From Lunatimonas lonarensis (GTDB taxonomy: Bacteria; Bacteroidota; Bacteroidia; Cytophagales; Cyclobacteriaceae), in NCBI RefSeq assembly GCF_000390185.1, contig NZ_AQHR01000107.1, forward strand, positions 1 to 64,000: a stretch of 64,000 nucleotides of DNA, written 5' to 3'. Below are positions 18,111-27,879 of this stretch, piece by piece. The notes under the pieces are model-generated. The model did no database searches and was not told the DNA's origin. It saw only the letters and a list, made by a program, of their open reading frames with translations. A program made the position numbers and the translations under genes. Numbering within the stretch: the stretch's first letter is position 1; each line of letters starts with the position of its first letter.

Positions 18111-19055
18111 ATGCAGTATTACATAGAGCTAATCTGGAAGTTTTTCTTCGCTATTTCGATATTCCCCTTTTTGATTGCCGAAAAGATCCAGGAAAAGTAC
18201 GATGTAAGGATAGACCCCCAGGTCATCGACACACTGTATTCCCAACCCATCACGGCCGGAAAAATCGATAATAGGGCCATCGATGAAGCAAGCGGATTGG
18301 CCGCCTCCTGGCAACATCCCAACTTACTTTATACCCACAATGATAGTGGAGGCGATCCATTTGTTTTTATGATTGACCACAAGGGCAAAGACATCGGCAC
18401 GATCAAACTCAGTGGTGTCAAAAACAGAGATTGGGAGGACATCGCCATAGGGCCGGGACCAAATCCGGGCAGCTCCTATATTTATGTCGGTGAAATCGGC
18501 GACAATCAGGGGAAGTACCCTTCTATCAGCCTGTTTCGGTTTCCGGAACCAACGGAGCTATCGAAAGACATGGAAATAACACCGGACGTTATAGAGCTCA
18601 GGTACCCTGATGGCTCCAAAGACGCCGAAACCCTTATGGTTGACCCACTGAGTGGAGACATCTTTATCCTTTCAAAACGGGATTCCAGCAACACCCTCTA
18701 TACACTGCATGCGGAAAAACTTCGAAGTGGAGAGAGAAGCTTCGAACTGGAAAAAGTCCGAAAACTGCCCATCACCATGTCTGTCGCGGGTGACATATCC
18801 AAAGATGGTCGACATATTGTGATCAAAAACTACTGGGTAGTTTACTATTGGCCCAGAGTGCCATCGGAGAGCATAGGACAGGCTTTGGCCAAAGACCCGA
18901 TTCTACTTCCTTACAAGCCAGAACCTCAGGGAGAGGCCATTTCCTTCCTACCAGACGCATCCAGTTACTTTACCCTGAGCGAAAAGCGGCTAAAGATCGA
19001 ACCGGTACTCTACCGATACGATAGGCTTCCATCATCATTGGGTGACCCTCAATGA
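18111..19055 (+). CDS. Envelope protein, predicted beta-propeller-like, unknown function
   Basis: The 314-residue protein begins with a hydrophobic signal/anchor segment (LIWKFFFAISIFPFLIAEKI). The following motifs recur in a propeller-like family of Bacteroidota: ASGLAASWQHPNLLYTHNDS, DPFVFMIDHKGKDIGTI, NRDWEDIAIGPGP and YIYVGEIGDNQG. Automatic annotation sometimes labels these PE-PGRS or esterase-like; neither function follows from the sequence. The ATG at 18111 places the signal peptide at the N-terminus; the open frame extends 24 codons further up. Its 3' end overlaps sulP tail to tail by 7 bases. Confidence 0.65.
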   Translation: MQYYIELIWKFFFAISIFPFLIAEKIQEKYDVRIDPQVIDTLYSQPITAGKIDNRAIDEASGLAASWQHPNLLYTHNDSGGDPFVFMIDHKGKDIGTIKLSGVKNRDWEDIAIGPGPNPGSSYIYVGEIGDNQGKYPSISLFRFPEPTELSKDMEITPDVIELRYPDGSKDAETLMVDPLSGDIFILSKRDSSNTLYTLHAEKLRSGERSFELEKVRKLPITMSVAGDISKDGRHIVIKNYWVVYYWPRVPSESIGQALAKDPILLPYKPEPQGEAISFLPDASSYFTLSEKRLKIEPVLYRYDRLPSSLGDPQ

Positions 19056-20614
19056 AGGGATTTGATCACCACCGATTGAATGCCGATGGTTTCTACCTCA
19101 ATATTCCTCTCCAGGGCATTCGTTTTGAAGTTTTCGATCACCTCCAATACATCGTAATCGATCACCTTTGAGTTGGATCCGTCAATAATGACCTTGGAAT
19201 CTACCGGAATCTTATTGAGTGCGGAAATCAGAGCTCCCTTGTTTAAAAAGCTTACTTCCTCTGATAGGACAATATGGTGAAGTTTTGAATCGGAATCCGT
19301 AGTTTCTTTGTAGAAGTAGGCATTTTTATAATTCCTCATCAATATATAAACGACACCAATGGCCATGCCTATGCCGATTCCTTTCAACAGATCAAAAACG
19401 ATGATTCCCAAAATTGTCGCAAAGAAGGGCAAAAACTGATCCCACCCCAGTTTGTACATGGTTCTGAACAAAGATATCTTGGCCAGCTTATACCCTACCA
19501 ACAACAACACCGCGGCTAAACTGGCCAAGGGGATCAGATTCAACAGGTTGGGAATAATCAGCACACTTAGTAACAACAAAAGACCATGAAAAATAGCCGA
19601 TAGCTTTGATTTCGCTCCGGAACTGACGTTGGCTGAGCTCCGCACAATTACCGCTGTAACAGGCAGGCCACCAATCAGTCCATTGACCATATTACCTATA
19701 CCTTGTGCAAAAAGCTCCTTATTGGGCGGAGAAATGCGCTTGTAGGGATCAATTTTATCGGCTGCCTCCAGACTCAAAAGCGTTTCCAAGCTCGCGATTA
19801 TTCCGATAGTAATAGCTACTACCCATACTTTCGAATCCAAAAATCCGCTTGGATCCAAGAACATCAATTGATCCACTAAACTGCTGAAACCCGAAATCTC
19901 GGGAAGCTTCACTTTATCTTCGGTAGTGATATAGAGGTCTTGAACAAAAAACTTGAAAAACTTATTGATGCCAATACTCACCAAAACAGCCACCAAAGCC
20001 CCTGGCAACAGCTTCAAAATCTTATTCCCTTGGACAACCGGTTTCTCCCAAAGGAGCATAATACCAATGGAGACCAGTGCTACAATTAAGGATCCGTATT
20101 CGATCACACTCGTCACAAGAAGGTTTAGGGACATCACCGCATCCAAATCATTGACAAAAGGGGCGTATTCCAACAAATCCCGGGTATCAGCTACACCAAA
20201 GGCATACGGAATCTGCTTTATAATTAGGATAATTCCGATTCCGGCAAGCATGCCCTTTATTACCGATGTGGGGAAATAGTATCCTATGACACCTGCCTTC
20301 GCCATGCCCAAGCCAACTTGGATCGCTCCGGCAAGGAAAACAGCCGTCAAAAAAAGGTCAAATGCACCTAGATCGGTGATCGCATTGAGTACAATCACTG
20401 TCAGTCCCGCAGCTGGACCTGAAACCGAAGTATGCGAACCGGATAAAAACCCGACGACAATACCCCCTACCACGCCTGCAATAACGCCGGAAAACAGAGG
20501 CGCACCCGATGAAAGGGCTATACCCAAGCAAAGTGGGAGTGCCACCAAAAAAACTACTAAACCTGCTGGCAAATCTGCTCCAAGATTGCCAAACAACCCT
20601 TTTCTATTAGGCAT
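19049..20614 (-). CDS. SulP-family inorganic anion transporter with STAS domain
   Basis: The 521-residue inner-membrane protein has about 11-12 transmembrane helices with SulP signatures: NLGADLPAGLVVFLVALPLC near residue 10, SGSHTSVSGPAAGLTVIV near 57 and GMLAGIGIILIIKQ near 135. A C-terminal STAS domain spans about 430-521 (LSEEVSFLNKGALISALNKI, VIIDGSNSKVIDYDVLEVIE). SulP proteins carry sulfate, bicarbonate or related anions; no carbonic anhydrase gene is next to it to suggest which. It lies alone between the convergent 18111 gene and purB. Confidence 0.92.
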   Translation of the reverse strand: MPNRKGLFGNLGADLPAGLVVFLVALPLCLGIALSSGAPLFSGVIAGVVGGIVVGFLSGSHTSVSGPAAGLTVIVLNAITDLGAFDLFLTAVFLAGAIQVGLGMAKAGVIGYYFPTSVIKGMLAGIGIILIIKQIPYAFGVADTRDLLEYAPFVNDLDAVMSLNLLVTSVIEYGSLIVALVSIGIMLLWEKPVVQGNKILKLLPGALVAVLVSIGINKFFKFFVQDLYITTEDKVKLPEISGFSSLVDQLMFLDPSGFLDSKVWVVAITIGIIASLETLLSLEAADKIDPYKRISPPNKELFAQGIGNMVNGLIGGLPVTAVIVRSSANVSSGAKSKLSAIFHGLLLLLSVLIIPNLLNLIPLASLAAVLLLVGYKLAKISLFRTMYKLGWDQFLPFFATILGIIVFDLLKGIGIGMAIGVVYILMRNYKNAYFYKETTDSDSKLHHIVLSEEVSFLNKGALISALNKIPVDSKVIIDGSNSKVIDYDVLEVIENFKTNALERNIEVETIGIQSVVIKSLH

Positions 20615-20848
20615 TAGAAACTAAATTAATCGGTTGATATTCATTTTAGCAGCTACTGAAAAATGGTTGAAACCATATCAGAAACCCACCTATTCTCCAA
20701 AATTAAAAGTATTTAATGAGCTACACTCAACCGACCAAATAAAAAACGGGTTTGTTAAGCACAATCAAAATCATTGTTAAACTGAAATTTTGAAATAAAC
20801 TAAGACCAACGTTGATTCAACAAAAAATGTTACGATTTTCCCAGGTTA

Positions 20849-22192
20849 TTATTTCCCGGTATAGTTAAATGGACTGATCCTCAACAACTCTTTTTTGATG
20901 TGGTCTGCCACTTCTAGGGTTTGCACAAATTCTCGTATGCTCTCCTCTGTGATATGGGAATTCGTACGGGTAAGGTCTTTGAGTGCCTCGTAGGGTTTCG
21001 GGTAGCCTTCCCTCCTCAACACGGTCTGTATGGCCTCAGCCACCACTGCCCAGTTATCCTCCAAATCAGCGCGCAACGCCGCCTCATTCAACTCCAGCTT
21101 TCCTAGGCCTTTGATTAATGACTGAAAGGAAATACTCATATGCGCCAACGGTACACCAATGACGCGTAGTACCGTGCTGTCGGTCAGGTCACGTTGTAAT
21201 CTACTGATGGGCAGTTTTGCCGACAGATGCTCCAATAAGGCATTGGCTATACCTAGATTGCCTTCTGCATTCTCAAAATCTATGGGATTTACTTTATGTG
21301 GCATCGCCGAAGAACCCACCTCACCTTTTTTGATCTTTTGCTTGAAGTAATTCATGGCAACGTATTGCCAAACGTCTTTGGAAAGATCCAAAAGGATCGT
21401 ATTGATCCGCTTGAGCCCGTCAAAAAATGCAGCCAAATAGTCGTAATGCTCAATTTGTGTGGTTGGAAAACTCCGGTGGAGTCCTAAATAATCCCTGACG
21501 AAACGATCGGCAAACCCGTGCCAATCAATCGACGGATAGGCTACATAGTGGGCGTTCATGTTGCCAGTCGCCCCCCCAAATTTACCGGCAAAGGGTATAT
21601 TGGACAGATCCGCCATCTGCTTTTCCAAGCGGCTAACAAAAACCGCGATTTCCTTGCCCAGCCGGGTCGGCGATGCAGGCTGTCCGTGGGTTTTGGCCAA
21701 CATGGGCACCTCTGCCCATTCTTCCGACCGGATACGTAGAGCGGTCAACACCGCTTCCAGCTCTCCACGAGTGGAATTATTCCAGCCATCACGCAGCATC
21801 ATCGGTACTGCGGTATTGTTGATATCCTGCGAAGTAAGTCCAAAATGGATGAACTCCAAAAAGGCACCCAGTCCAAGGGCCTCAAATTTGGCTTTCAAAA
21901 AATACTCTACCGCCTTTACGTCGTGGTTGGTGGTCTTTTCTATTTCCTTTATGTAATTAGCATCCTGCTCAGAAAAGTCTTCCACCAACTTACGTAGCGA
22001 TGGAAAAACGGCTTCATCGACATCCCTCAATTGGGGAAGAGGCATTTCACACAAGGCTATAAAATACTCAACTTCCACGTGGACCCTATACTTGATGAGG
22101 GCAAATTCTGAAAAATACGCTCGTAGTTCAATGGTTTTACTTCCGTATCGTCCATCGATTGATGAAATTGCCGTCAAATGATTTAGTTCCAT
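20849..22192 (-). CDS. purB: Adenylosuccinate lyase
   Basis: Adenylosuccinate lyase acts twice in purine synthesis, releasing fumarate from SAICAR and adenylosuccinate. The 447-residue protein starts ELNHLTAISSIDGRYGSKT, has KTHGQPASPTRLGKEIAVF near 160-180 with the catalytic-region His, and the fumarase-superfamily signature GSSAMPHKVNPIDFENAEGN near 285. It is the E. coli-type PurB. The start at 22192 matches the family's first residues; an in-frame extension of 31 codons upstream looks non-coding and contains the promoter-like box. Confidence 0.96.
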   Translation of the reverse strand: MELNHLTAISSIDGRYGSKTIELRAYFSEFALIKYRVHVEVEYFIALCEMPLPQLRDVDEAVFPSLRKLVEDFSEQDANYIKEIEKTTNHDVKAVEYFLKAKFEALGLGAFLEFIHFGLTSQDINNTAVPMMLRDGWNNSTRGELEAVLTALRIRSEEWAEVPMLAKTHGQPASPTRLGKEIAVFVSRLEKQMADLSNIPFAGKFGGATGNMNAHYVAYPSIDWHGFADRFVRDYLGLHRSFPTTQIEHYDYLAAFFDGLKRINTILLDLSKDVWQYVAMNYFKQKIKKGEVGSSAMPHKVNPIDFENAEGNLGIANALLEHLSAKLPISRLQRDLTDSTVLRVIGVPLAHMSISFQSLIKGLGKLELNEAALRADLEDNWAVVAEAIQTVLRREGYPKPYEALKDLTRTNSHITEESIREFVQTLEVADHIKKELLRISPFNYTGK

Positions 22193-22229
22193 GAGGTAGT
22201 CTATGTTCCGATGTCTTTTTAAAGAAATG

Positions 22230-22237
22230 CAAAAATA
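22230..22237 (-). promoter_or_regulatory. Promoter -7 box candidate for purB
   Basis: On the minus strand this reads TATTTTTG, matching the Bacteroidota -7 consensus TAnnTTTG, and would start transcription about 30 bases before the purB ATG. No good -33 TTTG was found, so support is partial. Confidence 0.4.
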
Positions 22238-22313
22238 CGCTTTTATTCCGAAAATATTGGCCCGATCCGTCCAATAGAGCTCCAACCTACCCAGTTAAAT
22301 AGATCGGTAGAAA

Positions 22314-22354
22314 CGAAAAAATCCATTGGAGAAAATTAGCATCTCCAATGGATT
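22314..22354 (-). terminator. Rho-independent terminator downstream of the DUF4397 gene
   Basis: On the minus strand AATCCATTGGAGA and TCTCCAATGGATT form a perfect 13-bp stem with a 9-base loop, followed by TTTTT. It lies about 75 bases after the DUF4397 stop and before purB, separating the two units. Confidence 0.85.
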
Positions 22355-22430
22355 CCGGTAATCTGAAAAATTTACTCTCTCTCCCATACCCCACAGGGCA
22401 CCAACCTGAGTGGCAAGTTATTTGAAACGG

Positions 22431-23165
22431 TCAGTAATTAGGGTAGTTGCGTATCATTTGCAGACTAAGCCGGTTTTCTGTGCCCTGCCCATGTTCGCTA
22501 TAACCCCTTATCACCAACGTATAAATTCGTCCAGCTAGTACGGAAGTTTCATTGGCGACTACCAAGGTTGCCCCGCTGCCATCTGCTTCTCGTATTGCTA
22601 GGTTAAAACGTCCTGCATCGATCGCTTTGTAATCCGAAATTTCCCCAAAGGATTGCTCCTCAATAACCGGTTGAGCGGCATTACCAATTACTAGGTTGAC
22701 CGCAGGGGTATCGGGCGACAGATGGGCAATCCGCAGCAGCGCTTTTCCAGGCCCCGGGTTCTCCAGTTTATCCTTTACGATAATGGTCTTAAACAATTCT
22801 TGATGGTCTGCCAGAAATACAGAATAGGTTTCACTGGCCTTCAGGGTCACCAAGGTATCCAGTAGACTGCTGGAAGCCCCTGGATTACGGAATGAGAAAT
22901 TTCTGGATCCCGTATAAAAATTGCCATAGTCAAAGTAATTTCCGAAGCGGAATGGATTAGAGTTATAAACCCTATTGTCCACCGTGATGGTCAGTTGATC
23001 CGTTTGCGGCGATCCATGGTAAAACGACACAAAGGCAATCGGTGCCATCTCGGGCATTTCCGTTTCGTTCAAACAGGAGCTAAGCCCCGCTGCCGACACA
23101 ATCATTACAGCCACCGTTATCCGTTTTAAAACCCGGGACAAATTGGCTCTTTTCTCAATGTTCAT
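22431..23165 (-). CDS. DUF4397-domain lipoprotein
   Basis: The 244-residue product has a lipoprotein signal (RITVAVMIVSAAGLSSC, lipobox LSSC). The body is DUF4397: IAFVSFYHGSPQTDQLTITV near residue 45 and LLRIAHLSPDTPAVNLVIGN near 140, each a beta-rich half, then IYTLVIRGYSE near 215. DUF4397 is found in surface proteins; function is unknown. The ATG at 23165 fits the signal peptide; one ten codons upstream is less likely. It is divergent from the reductase gene and followed by a strong terminator. Confidence 0.85.
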   Translation of the reverse strand: MNIEKRANLSRVLKRITVAVMIVSAAGLSSCLNETEMPEMAPIAFVSFYHGSPQTDQLTITVDNRVYNSNPFRFGNYFDYGNFYTGSRNFSFRNPGASSSLLDTLVTLKASETYSVFLADHQELFKTIIVKDKLENPGPGKALLRIAHLSPDTPAVNLVIGNAAQPVIEEQSFGEISDYKAIDAGRFNLAIREADGSGATLVVANETSVLAGRIYTLVIRGYSEHGQGTENRLSLQMIRNYPNY

Positions 23166-23382
23166 TGTTGGATTTTTATTAGTTTTCAGCGCCAATACGT
23201 ATAGACAGGCAAAAACGCTACAACGATCACAAAAAAATATGATTTTTTAAAAGAACCTTTGGTTGTCTTGAATGGTTTACTTGATGACAAAACCATTCCA
23301 ATGCTTGGTAAATGGCATTGAATGTAAACAAAACGAATACTTGTGTAAAAATACGCTGTGTAAAACAAAAGATAAAAACAGG

Positions 23383-24486
23383 ATGCTTTTCAAGTTATTT
23401 TCAAAAAATCCCAAAAACAGTGAATCCAATTCCTCCTATCTCACCCTAAAAGTGAGGGAAGTCATTCGGGAAACTTCAGATGCAGTCACCATTGTTTTTG
23501 AACAGCCTGAGCCTCACCTTGAATATAAACCGGGACAATTTCTGACGGTAATTATCGAAATAAATGGAAAAGAGGAAAGGCGTTCCTATAGCTTGTGTAC
23601 CTCGCCCTATTTAGACCCTCACCCAGCCATTACCGTAAAACGACTGTCGGGAGGCATCGTATCCAACTATTTGAACGATCATATTTTCCCTGGGAAAAAA
23701 ATCGCCGTGATGAAACCCTTGGGCAACTTCACCAATGAATACCACTCCAAGCACGAGCGCTCCTATGGCATGATTGCCGCCGGGAGTGGGATTACGCCTA
23801 TCATGGGTATTCTCAAATCAATTTTGATCAACGAACCCCTCTCCACCATAAACCTTCTCTACGGAAGTCGCTCAGAAGACCAAATTATTTTCAAGGAAAA
23901 CCTAGAGAAGCTACAACAGCAATACCCCGGGCGACTGGAAATCCTACATCAACTCAGCAAACCTTCTGATACCTGGAAAGGAAACAGTGGGCGTATTCAA
24001 GCGAATACGATTCAACGTTTTATTGAAAACCAAAAAACGCCAACCAATAGCGAATCCCATTATTTCCTTTGCGGACCGAATGAATTGATGGAGTTGGCGA
24101 AGGAAACGTTATTAGCACAGGGTTTGAAAAAAGAATACATCCACTCTGAGAGCTTTTATAAAGAAGCCGATGAGATGGAAGAAGAAGTTGAATCGTTGGA
24201 AGCCGCTCCTATCCATAAAGAAGTGAGTGTGGTTTTGGAGGGCGAATCCTACACGTTTCAGGTACCTCCGGGAAAAACCATCCTTGAAGCAGGGCTGGAT
24301 GAAAACATAGACATGCCCTATTCCTGTCAAAGTGGACTTTGTACCGCCTGTCGTGGAAGGCTGCTATCTGGCGAAGTTTCCATGGTAGAAGATGCCGGTT
24401 TGAGCGAAAACGAAATTGCCCAGGGATATATTCTCTGTTGTTCCTCCAAACCAAAGTCCGGTGAAATAAAAATCAGCATCGAATAG
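23383..24486 (+). CDS. PaaE/HCP-reductase-like ferredoxin-NAD(P)H oxidoreductase (FAD + 2Fe-2S)
   Basis: The 367-residue protein joins an FNR-type flavin domain to a C-terminal plant-type ferredoxin. The FAD-binding motif RRSYSLCTSP lies near residue 67, and the NAD(P)-binding segment IAAGSGITPIMGILKSIL near 128-145. The 2Fe-2S domain has CQSGLCTAC (CX4CX2C) near 310-318 and a fourth Cys in GYILCC near 350. This layout is that of PaaE and related electron-transfer reductases; the partner is not evident, as no oxygenase gene is nearby. The start at 23383 (MLFKLFSK) is chosen because the upstream frame is non-conserved. An 8-base gap separates it from the next membrane protein gene. Confidence 0.88.
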   Translation: MLFKLFSKNPKNSESNSSYLTLKVREVIRETSDAVTIVFEQPEPHLEYKPGQFLTVIIEINGKEERRSYSLCTSPYLDPHPAITVKRLSGGIVSNYLNDHIFPGKKIAVMKPLGNFTNEYHSKHERSYGMIAAGSGITPIMGILKSILINEPLSTINLLYGSRSEDQIIFKENLEKLQQQYPGRLEILHQLSKPSDTWKGNSGRIQANTIQRFIENQKTPTNSESHYFLCGPNELMELAKETLLAQGLKKEYIHSESFYKEADEMEEEVESLEAAPIHKEVSVVLEGESYTFQVPPGKTILEAGLDENIDMPYSCQSGLCTACRGRLLSGEVSMVEDAGLSENEIAQGYILCCSSKPKSGEIKISIE

Positions 24487-24494
24487 CAAATACA

Positions 24495-24992
24495 ATGAGC
24501 GCTGAGAATCCCCTAAAAAAAGAATTTCGGAAGCTGGAGCGAAACGTACTGATACTAACAGCCGTTCCGCTTCCTTTCTTCTCTTTCTCGTACCTATACA
24601 CTACGGGAGGCACCATGCAGCTGGCAATTCCGTCGCTGCCCCCCATTTTTTCCCCCTTACTTCTTTGGACGGCCATTGGCCTACTGCTGTTACAAACCAT
24701 CCAGTTCCGGAAGGAGATTCGAGCGATAAATGCGCAACCCAATCCGATCATGGAAAAATTTAAAGCCTATGCCGTTGCATCCCATAAGAGGTTTTACATT
24801 CTATTTGCGGTGGGGTTCCTATCTGCTGCCGGATTGCTGATTTACGAGATGCCGGGATTTACCATTACTTATGCCGTCTGTCTTGTATTCGTCTCACTCG
24901 GCAAGCCCACTCCGGATCGGATCATCCGTGGACTTAGGCTGAAAGGTGAAGAAAAAGACCTGGTTTACGAAATCAACCGCAGAGATCCCTAA
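24495..24992 (+). CDS. Small membrane protein, unknown function
   Basis: The 165-residue protein has about four hydrophobic segments in two pairs: VLILTAVPLPFFSFSYLY and FSPLLLWTAIGLLLLQTIQF, then FYILFAVGFLSAAGLLIYEM and FTITYAVCLVFVSLGK. The C-terminus is charged and cytoplasmic-looking. No family was recognised. It begins 8 bases after the reductase stop, so co-transcription is likely and a membrane electron-transfer or anchoring link is possible but unproven. Confidence 0.65.
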   Translation: MSAENPLKKEFRKLERNVLILTAVPLPFFSFSYLYTTGGTMQLAIPSLPPIFSPLLLWTAIGLLLLQTIQFRKEIRAINAQPNPIMEKFKAYAVASHKRFYILFAVGFLSAAGLLIYEMPGFTITYAVCLVFVSLGKPTPDRIIRGLRLKGEEKDLVYEINRRDP

Positions 24993-25009
24993 CTGCCACC
25001 TTCTTCAGG

Positions 25010-25924
25010 TCAGTTGGTGATCCGCAGTGATCCGGAACGCATCGCTCCCCGTATGGTGACCTCGGCCCCGTTGTCAATCTGTAGAGCCTTTGTGTTACTG
25101 ATATTGCCTACCTTCAGCGATCCGCTTCCAGCAACTAGTTGAAAGTTAAAGTTGGACAAATCAGAGGAAGTAGAAACATCTATGTTGCCGGAGGAGCCGG
25201 TGAACTGGGTTTCTGGCCCTAATTCGGCCTTGGTAATCCTTACATTTCCTGACGATACCGTCACACTCCCCAACTCTCCCAATTGATCGAGCCTGGCATT
25301 GCCCGAAGAAAGCGTTACCTGCACCAAACCAAGAAGGTTTTTGCCCTTTAGGGAACCGCTGCTTGCGGTGAGTGTCACGCGCCCGGTTACATCCGTAAGA
25401 TCCGCTTCGCCGGAGGCCACCGAACACACCACATCTCCGGTTACTTGCTGCACTTCTATCCTACCCGAATTTGCCCTAAGGACGAGGTCTCCACGAATCT
25501 GCTGACTTCTGATACTTCCCGAGTTTACGGATAACCTGGTCTCTGCAGAGGTAACGTTCCTTATTGAAAGGAGTCCCGTAGAATTCTTGGCGACGATACG
25601 GATTTGTTCCGGCCCCTCCAAACGAATAAATCGCTTTTCCAATGGAGGAATTGGCTTCGAAGGTGTTTTGTAGGACAGCTTCAGTGTGGTTCCTACCGTC
25701 ACCATGAAAAAATTGCGTGCCCCATCTTCAGTCTTTCCGAACATGGCACTAAGGCTAATATCCTCTTTGCCTGGGATACCGACATATGCCACATCGACAC
25801 CGCCAATGTCCATTTCCAATACCTCAATTTGGCCAAAACTCTTCTCAATTAACTCCTGCCCAAGCAAAGACCCCGAAAAGAGGAGAAGTATTCCCAGAAG
25901 AAACGTAGTTTTATGAAAATCCAT
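25010..25924 (-). CDS. DUF4097-family secreted beta-helix-like protein
   Basis: The 304-residue protein has a signal peptide (TTFLLGILLLFSGSLLGQ) and then a repetitive beta-rich body with recurring S-S/N-G units: LSVNSGSIRSQQIRGDLVLR, ANSGRIEVQQVTGDVV, VASGEADLTDVTG, TASSGSLKG, LSSGNARL, VSSGNVRITK, GSSGNIDVS. This is the DUF4097/adhesin-like right-handed helix pattern. It is last in the sigma-factor operon, 22 bases after the barrel gene. Proteins of this family often accompany ECF sigma factors in Bacteroidota; function is unknown. Confidence 0.8.
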   Translation of the reverse strand: MDFHKTTFLLGILLLFSGSLLGQELIEKSFGQIEVLEMDIGGVDVAYVGIPGKEDISLSAMFGKTEDGARNFFMVTVGTTLKLSYKTPSKPIPPLEKRFIRLEGPEQIRIVAKNSTGLLSIRNVTSAETRLSVNSGSIRSQQIRGDLVLRANSGRIEVQQVTGDVVCSVASGEADLTDVTGRVTLTASSGSLKGKNLLGLVQVTLSSGNARLDQLGELGSVTVSSGNVRITKAELGPETQFTGSSGNIDVSTSSDLSNFNFQLVAGSGSLKVGNISNTKALQIDNGAEVTIRGAMRSGSLRITN

Positions 25925-25946
25925 AGATCCTATCAGTTAAGCTTGT

Positions 25947-26972
25947 TCAAAATACAATGCCAAAGGACATGGGGCTAACGGAGGGTCCCAAATCCGGATG
26001 AAACAGCGAGTTAAAGTCGTAGGTAGAAAAGAATGTCACGCTACGAAATCCAAACTCTCCACGAAGGCCTACCCGAAAGTTGTTTAGGTAGCCTCCCGCA
26101 CCCTCCTTGATTTTTCTCCTGCCAGACCCTTCCAATTCCCGGTACACGAACTTGCTTCGCCCTCCCAAGCGATAGCCCGCATAGGGACCGATACCGACCC
26201 GTATGCCATCCCTCCCTTTTTCATACCTTTTGCCAAAGTCATACTTGAATAAAGTCATCGCTGTCAGATACGAAGCCGATATCTTACTCTTAAATCCGTT
26301 TACGTCTGGACGGGGCAAAAAATCTACTCCCATATCCGTAGTGCGCGGCTGATATCCTGTATTGTTAAACTTAAAATTATACCAATGAACACCCAGCCCA
26401 AAATCCCAGTAGGCCCCTTGGGATATTTTCTGACTCGCCATCCAGTTTAGGTTGACGTTCCAGCTGCCCCAACCTTTTACCGAATAGGGCTCCGCGGGAC
26501 TGGGAATGGAACCGTCCTCAAAATAGGTATTGATCCCCAAATCCATGCTAAAATAGGTACGAAAATCAGGATCCTTCTTGGTCTTGGGCTCGGACTCCAG
26601 CTTGACCGTAGTCTTTGCTCCGGACTCGTCAACAATCAGCTTGTACCTCCCTACGGAAACTTCCGTTTCGGTCCCGTCTTCATATACCCGAACGATTTCC
26701 TTTTTTCCATCTCGGTATTTGATTTCTACCACGGTTTGCTCCCCTTCCATATCGGGTATGTTCAGCTCCAATTCACGGATGATTTGATTTACGTCCATCT
26801 GCTTGAGCCGCTCAAAATCACGGGGATTGTCGATAGCAAAAACCAGCTTTCCGGATTTACCAAACTCTACAATGATACTGTCTCGCCCGGTTTTTTCCAC
26901 TACATCGCCCTGAAAAGCAAACAACTGTTGGTATAGAGCCATGAAAATGACTGCAATTAGGTACTTCTTCAT
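25947..26972 (-). CDS. Outer-membrane beta-barrel protein, unknown function
   Basis: The 341-residue protein has a signal peptide (YLIAVIFMALYQQLFAFQ). The first 130 residues are charged (LVFAIDNPRDFERLKQMD, VVEIKYRDGKKEIVRVYEDG). From about 140 the chain shows alternating aromatic beta strands (YWDFGLGVHWYNFKFNN, GIRVGIGPYAGYRLG, GEFGFRSVTFFSTYDFN) ending in SFGIVF with terminal Phe, as in outer-membrane barrels. It lies between the anti-sigma-like and DUF4097 genes. No specific family was recognised. Confidence 0.72.
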   Translation of the reverse strand: MKKYLIAVIFMALYQQLFAFQGDVVEKTGRDSIIVEFGKSGKLVFAIDNPRDFERLKQMDVNQIIRELELNIPDMEGEQTVVEIKYRDGKKEIVRVYEDGTETEVSVGRYKLIVDESGAKTTVKLESEPKTKKDPDFRTYFSMDLGINTYFEDGSIPSPAEPYSVKGWGSWNVNLNWMASQKISQGAYWDFGLGVHWYNFKFNNTGYQPRTTDMGVDFLPRPDVNGFKSKISASYLTAMTLFKYDFGKRYEKGRDGIRVGIGPYAGYRLGGRSKFVYRELEGSGRRKIKEGAGGYLNNFRVGLRGEFGFRSVTFFSTYDFNSLFHPDLGPSVSPMSFGIVF

Positions 26973-27135
26973 CTGTTTAAAATTATATTTTTAACGGTCA
27001 AAACATTTCCAAAACCCAAAGGAGGATAAAGCCGATTCCAACTACTCGGAGATATTGATTTGGTGCAAATTCACTACATTTTGTGGTACTTTGGCCATAC
27101 TGCCTGCCTTTGGAAAACTAGATTTTAGATTATAT

Positions 27136-27879
27136 TCATCGGAGTTCCTTTCTGTTTCTCATCTGCGATCCAACCGAAGAAAAAAAGTTGTTTTTCACAT
27201 CCTGTAGATCGGCAAAGCCTTTGTCCACCTTGGCCATGAGGCCGCTCAATTTCTCGATCCCATCCTCGATTCCTTCGATAAGATCCGGCTTATCCGGTGC
27301 GAACGCATACCCCTTTGACACCAAGCGTACCCTCACCAGCAGAGGCTCATCAGCAACGAGGCCTTCGCCAATATCAGCTGCCTCCGGTTCAATACCAACC
27401 TCTATTTCAGAGATAAATCCAGCTTCCAAGGCCAAATCATCAAGCTTCCACCCTTCGCTACCAGAAATGTCTGAAGACACCTCTTCTTCCTTCTTGGGAG
27501 GCAATTCCGGAGTCCCAACAACGGCCACAGCTTTTCTCGGTGATGGAGTGATTTTGCTGGGTTCCCTCGGACGCTGGCGTTTTTCAACCAACTCTGGGGC
27601 AGGGATGGCAATTTCCAGCGGCATAGAGAAGTCTTCTGAAATACTGGTAGCAAGATGATCAGCGGTGGGTTCGTCCCGAAAGGGAACCAATTCCCAGGCC
27701 AAGAAACCAAGCATCCCCAGTACAACAACCGCGGCAGCTTGCCAGATCCGATGGTATCGGTGTGGCTTTTTGGGGATCGAAAGCCTACCCTCCAACCGGC
27801 TCCAGGAGTCCGGCTTAGGCTTCATTTCGAAACCCGATAATTTCTCTCTAAACAGTCTATCCACTTGTTTATCGTCCAT
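27136..27879 (-). CDS. Single-pass membrane protein, probable anti-sigma factor
   Basis: The 247-residue protein begins with a cytoplasmic segment (MDDKQVDRLFREKLSGFEMK, then DSWSRLEGRL), one transmembrane helix near 47-65 (IWQAAAVVVLGMLGFLAWEL) and a periplasmic part rich in Pro, Glu and Lys. Its ATG overlaps the sigma-factor stop by 11 bases, the usual arrangement for an ECF sigma and its membrane anti-sigma factor. The short N-terminal segment is typical of the Bacteroidota sigma-partner proteins. No zinc motif is visible. The anti-sigma role is inferred from position and topology. Confidence 0.72.
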   Translation of the reverse strand: MDDKQVDRLFREKLSGFEMKPKPDSWSRLEGRLSIPKKPHRYHRIWQAAAVVVLGMLGFLAWELVPFRDEPTADHLATSISEDFSMPLEIAIPAPELVEKRQRPREPSKITPSPRKAVAVVGTPELPPKKEEEVSSDISGSEGWKLDDLALEAGFISEIEVGIEPEAADIGEGLVADEPLLVRVRLVSKGYAFAPDKPDLIEGIEDGIEKLSGLMAKVDKGFADLQDVKNNFFSSVGSQMRNRKELR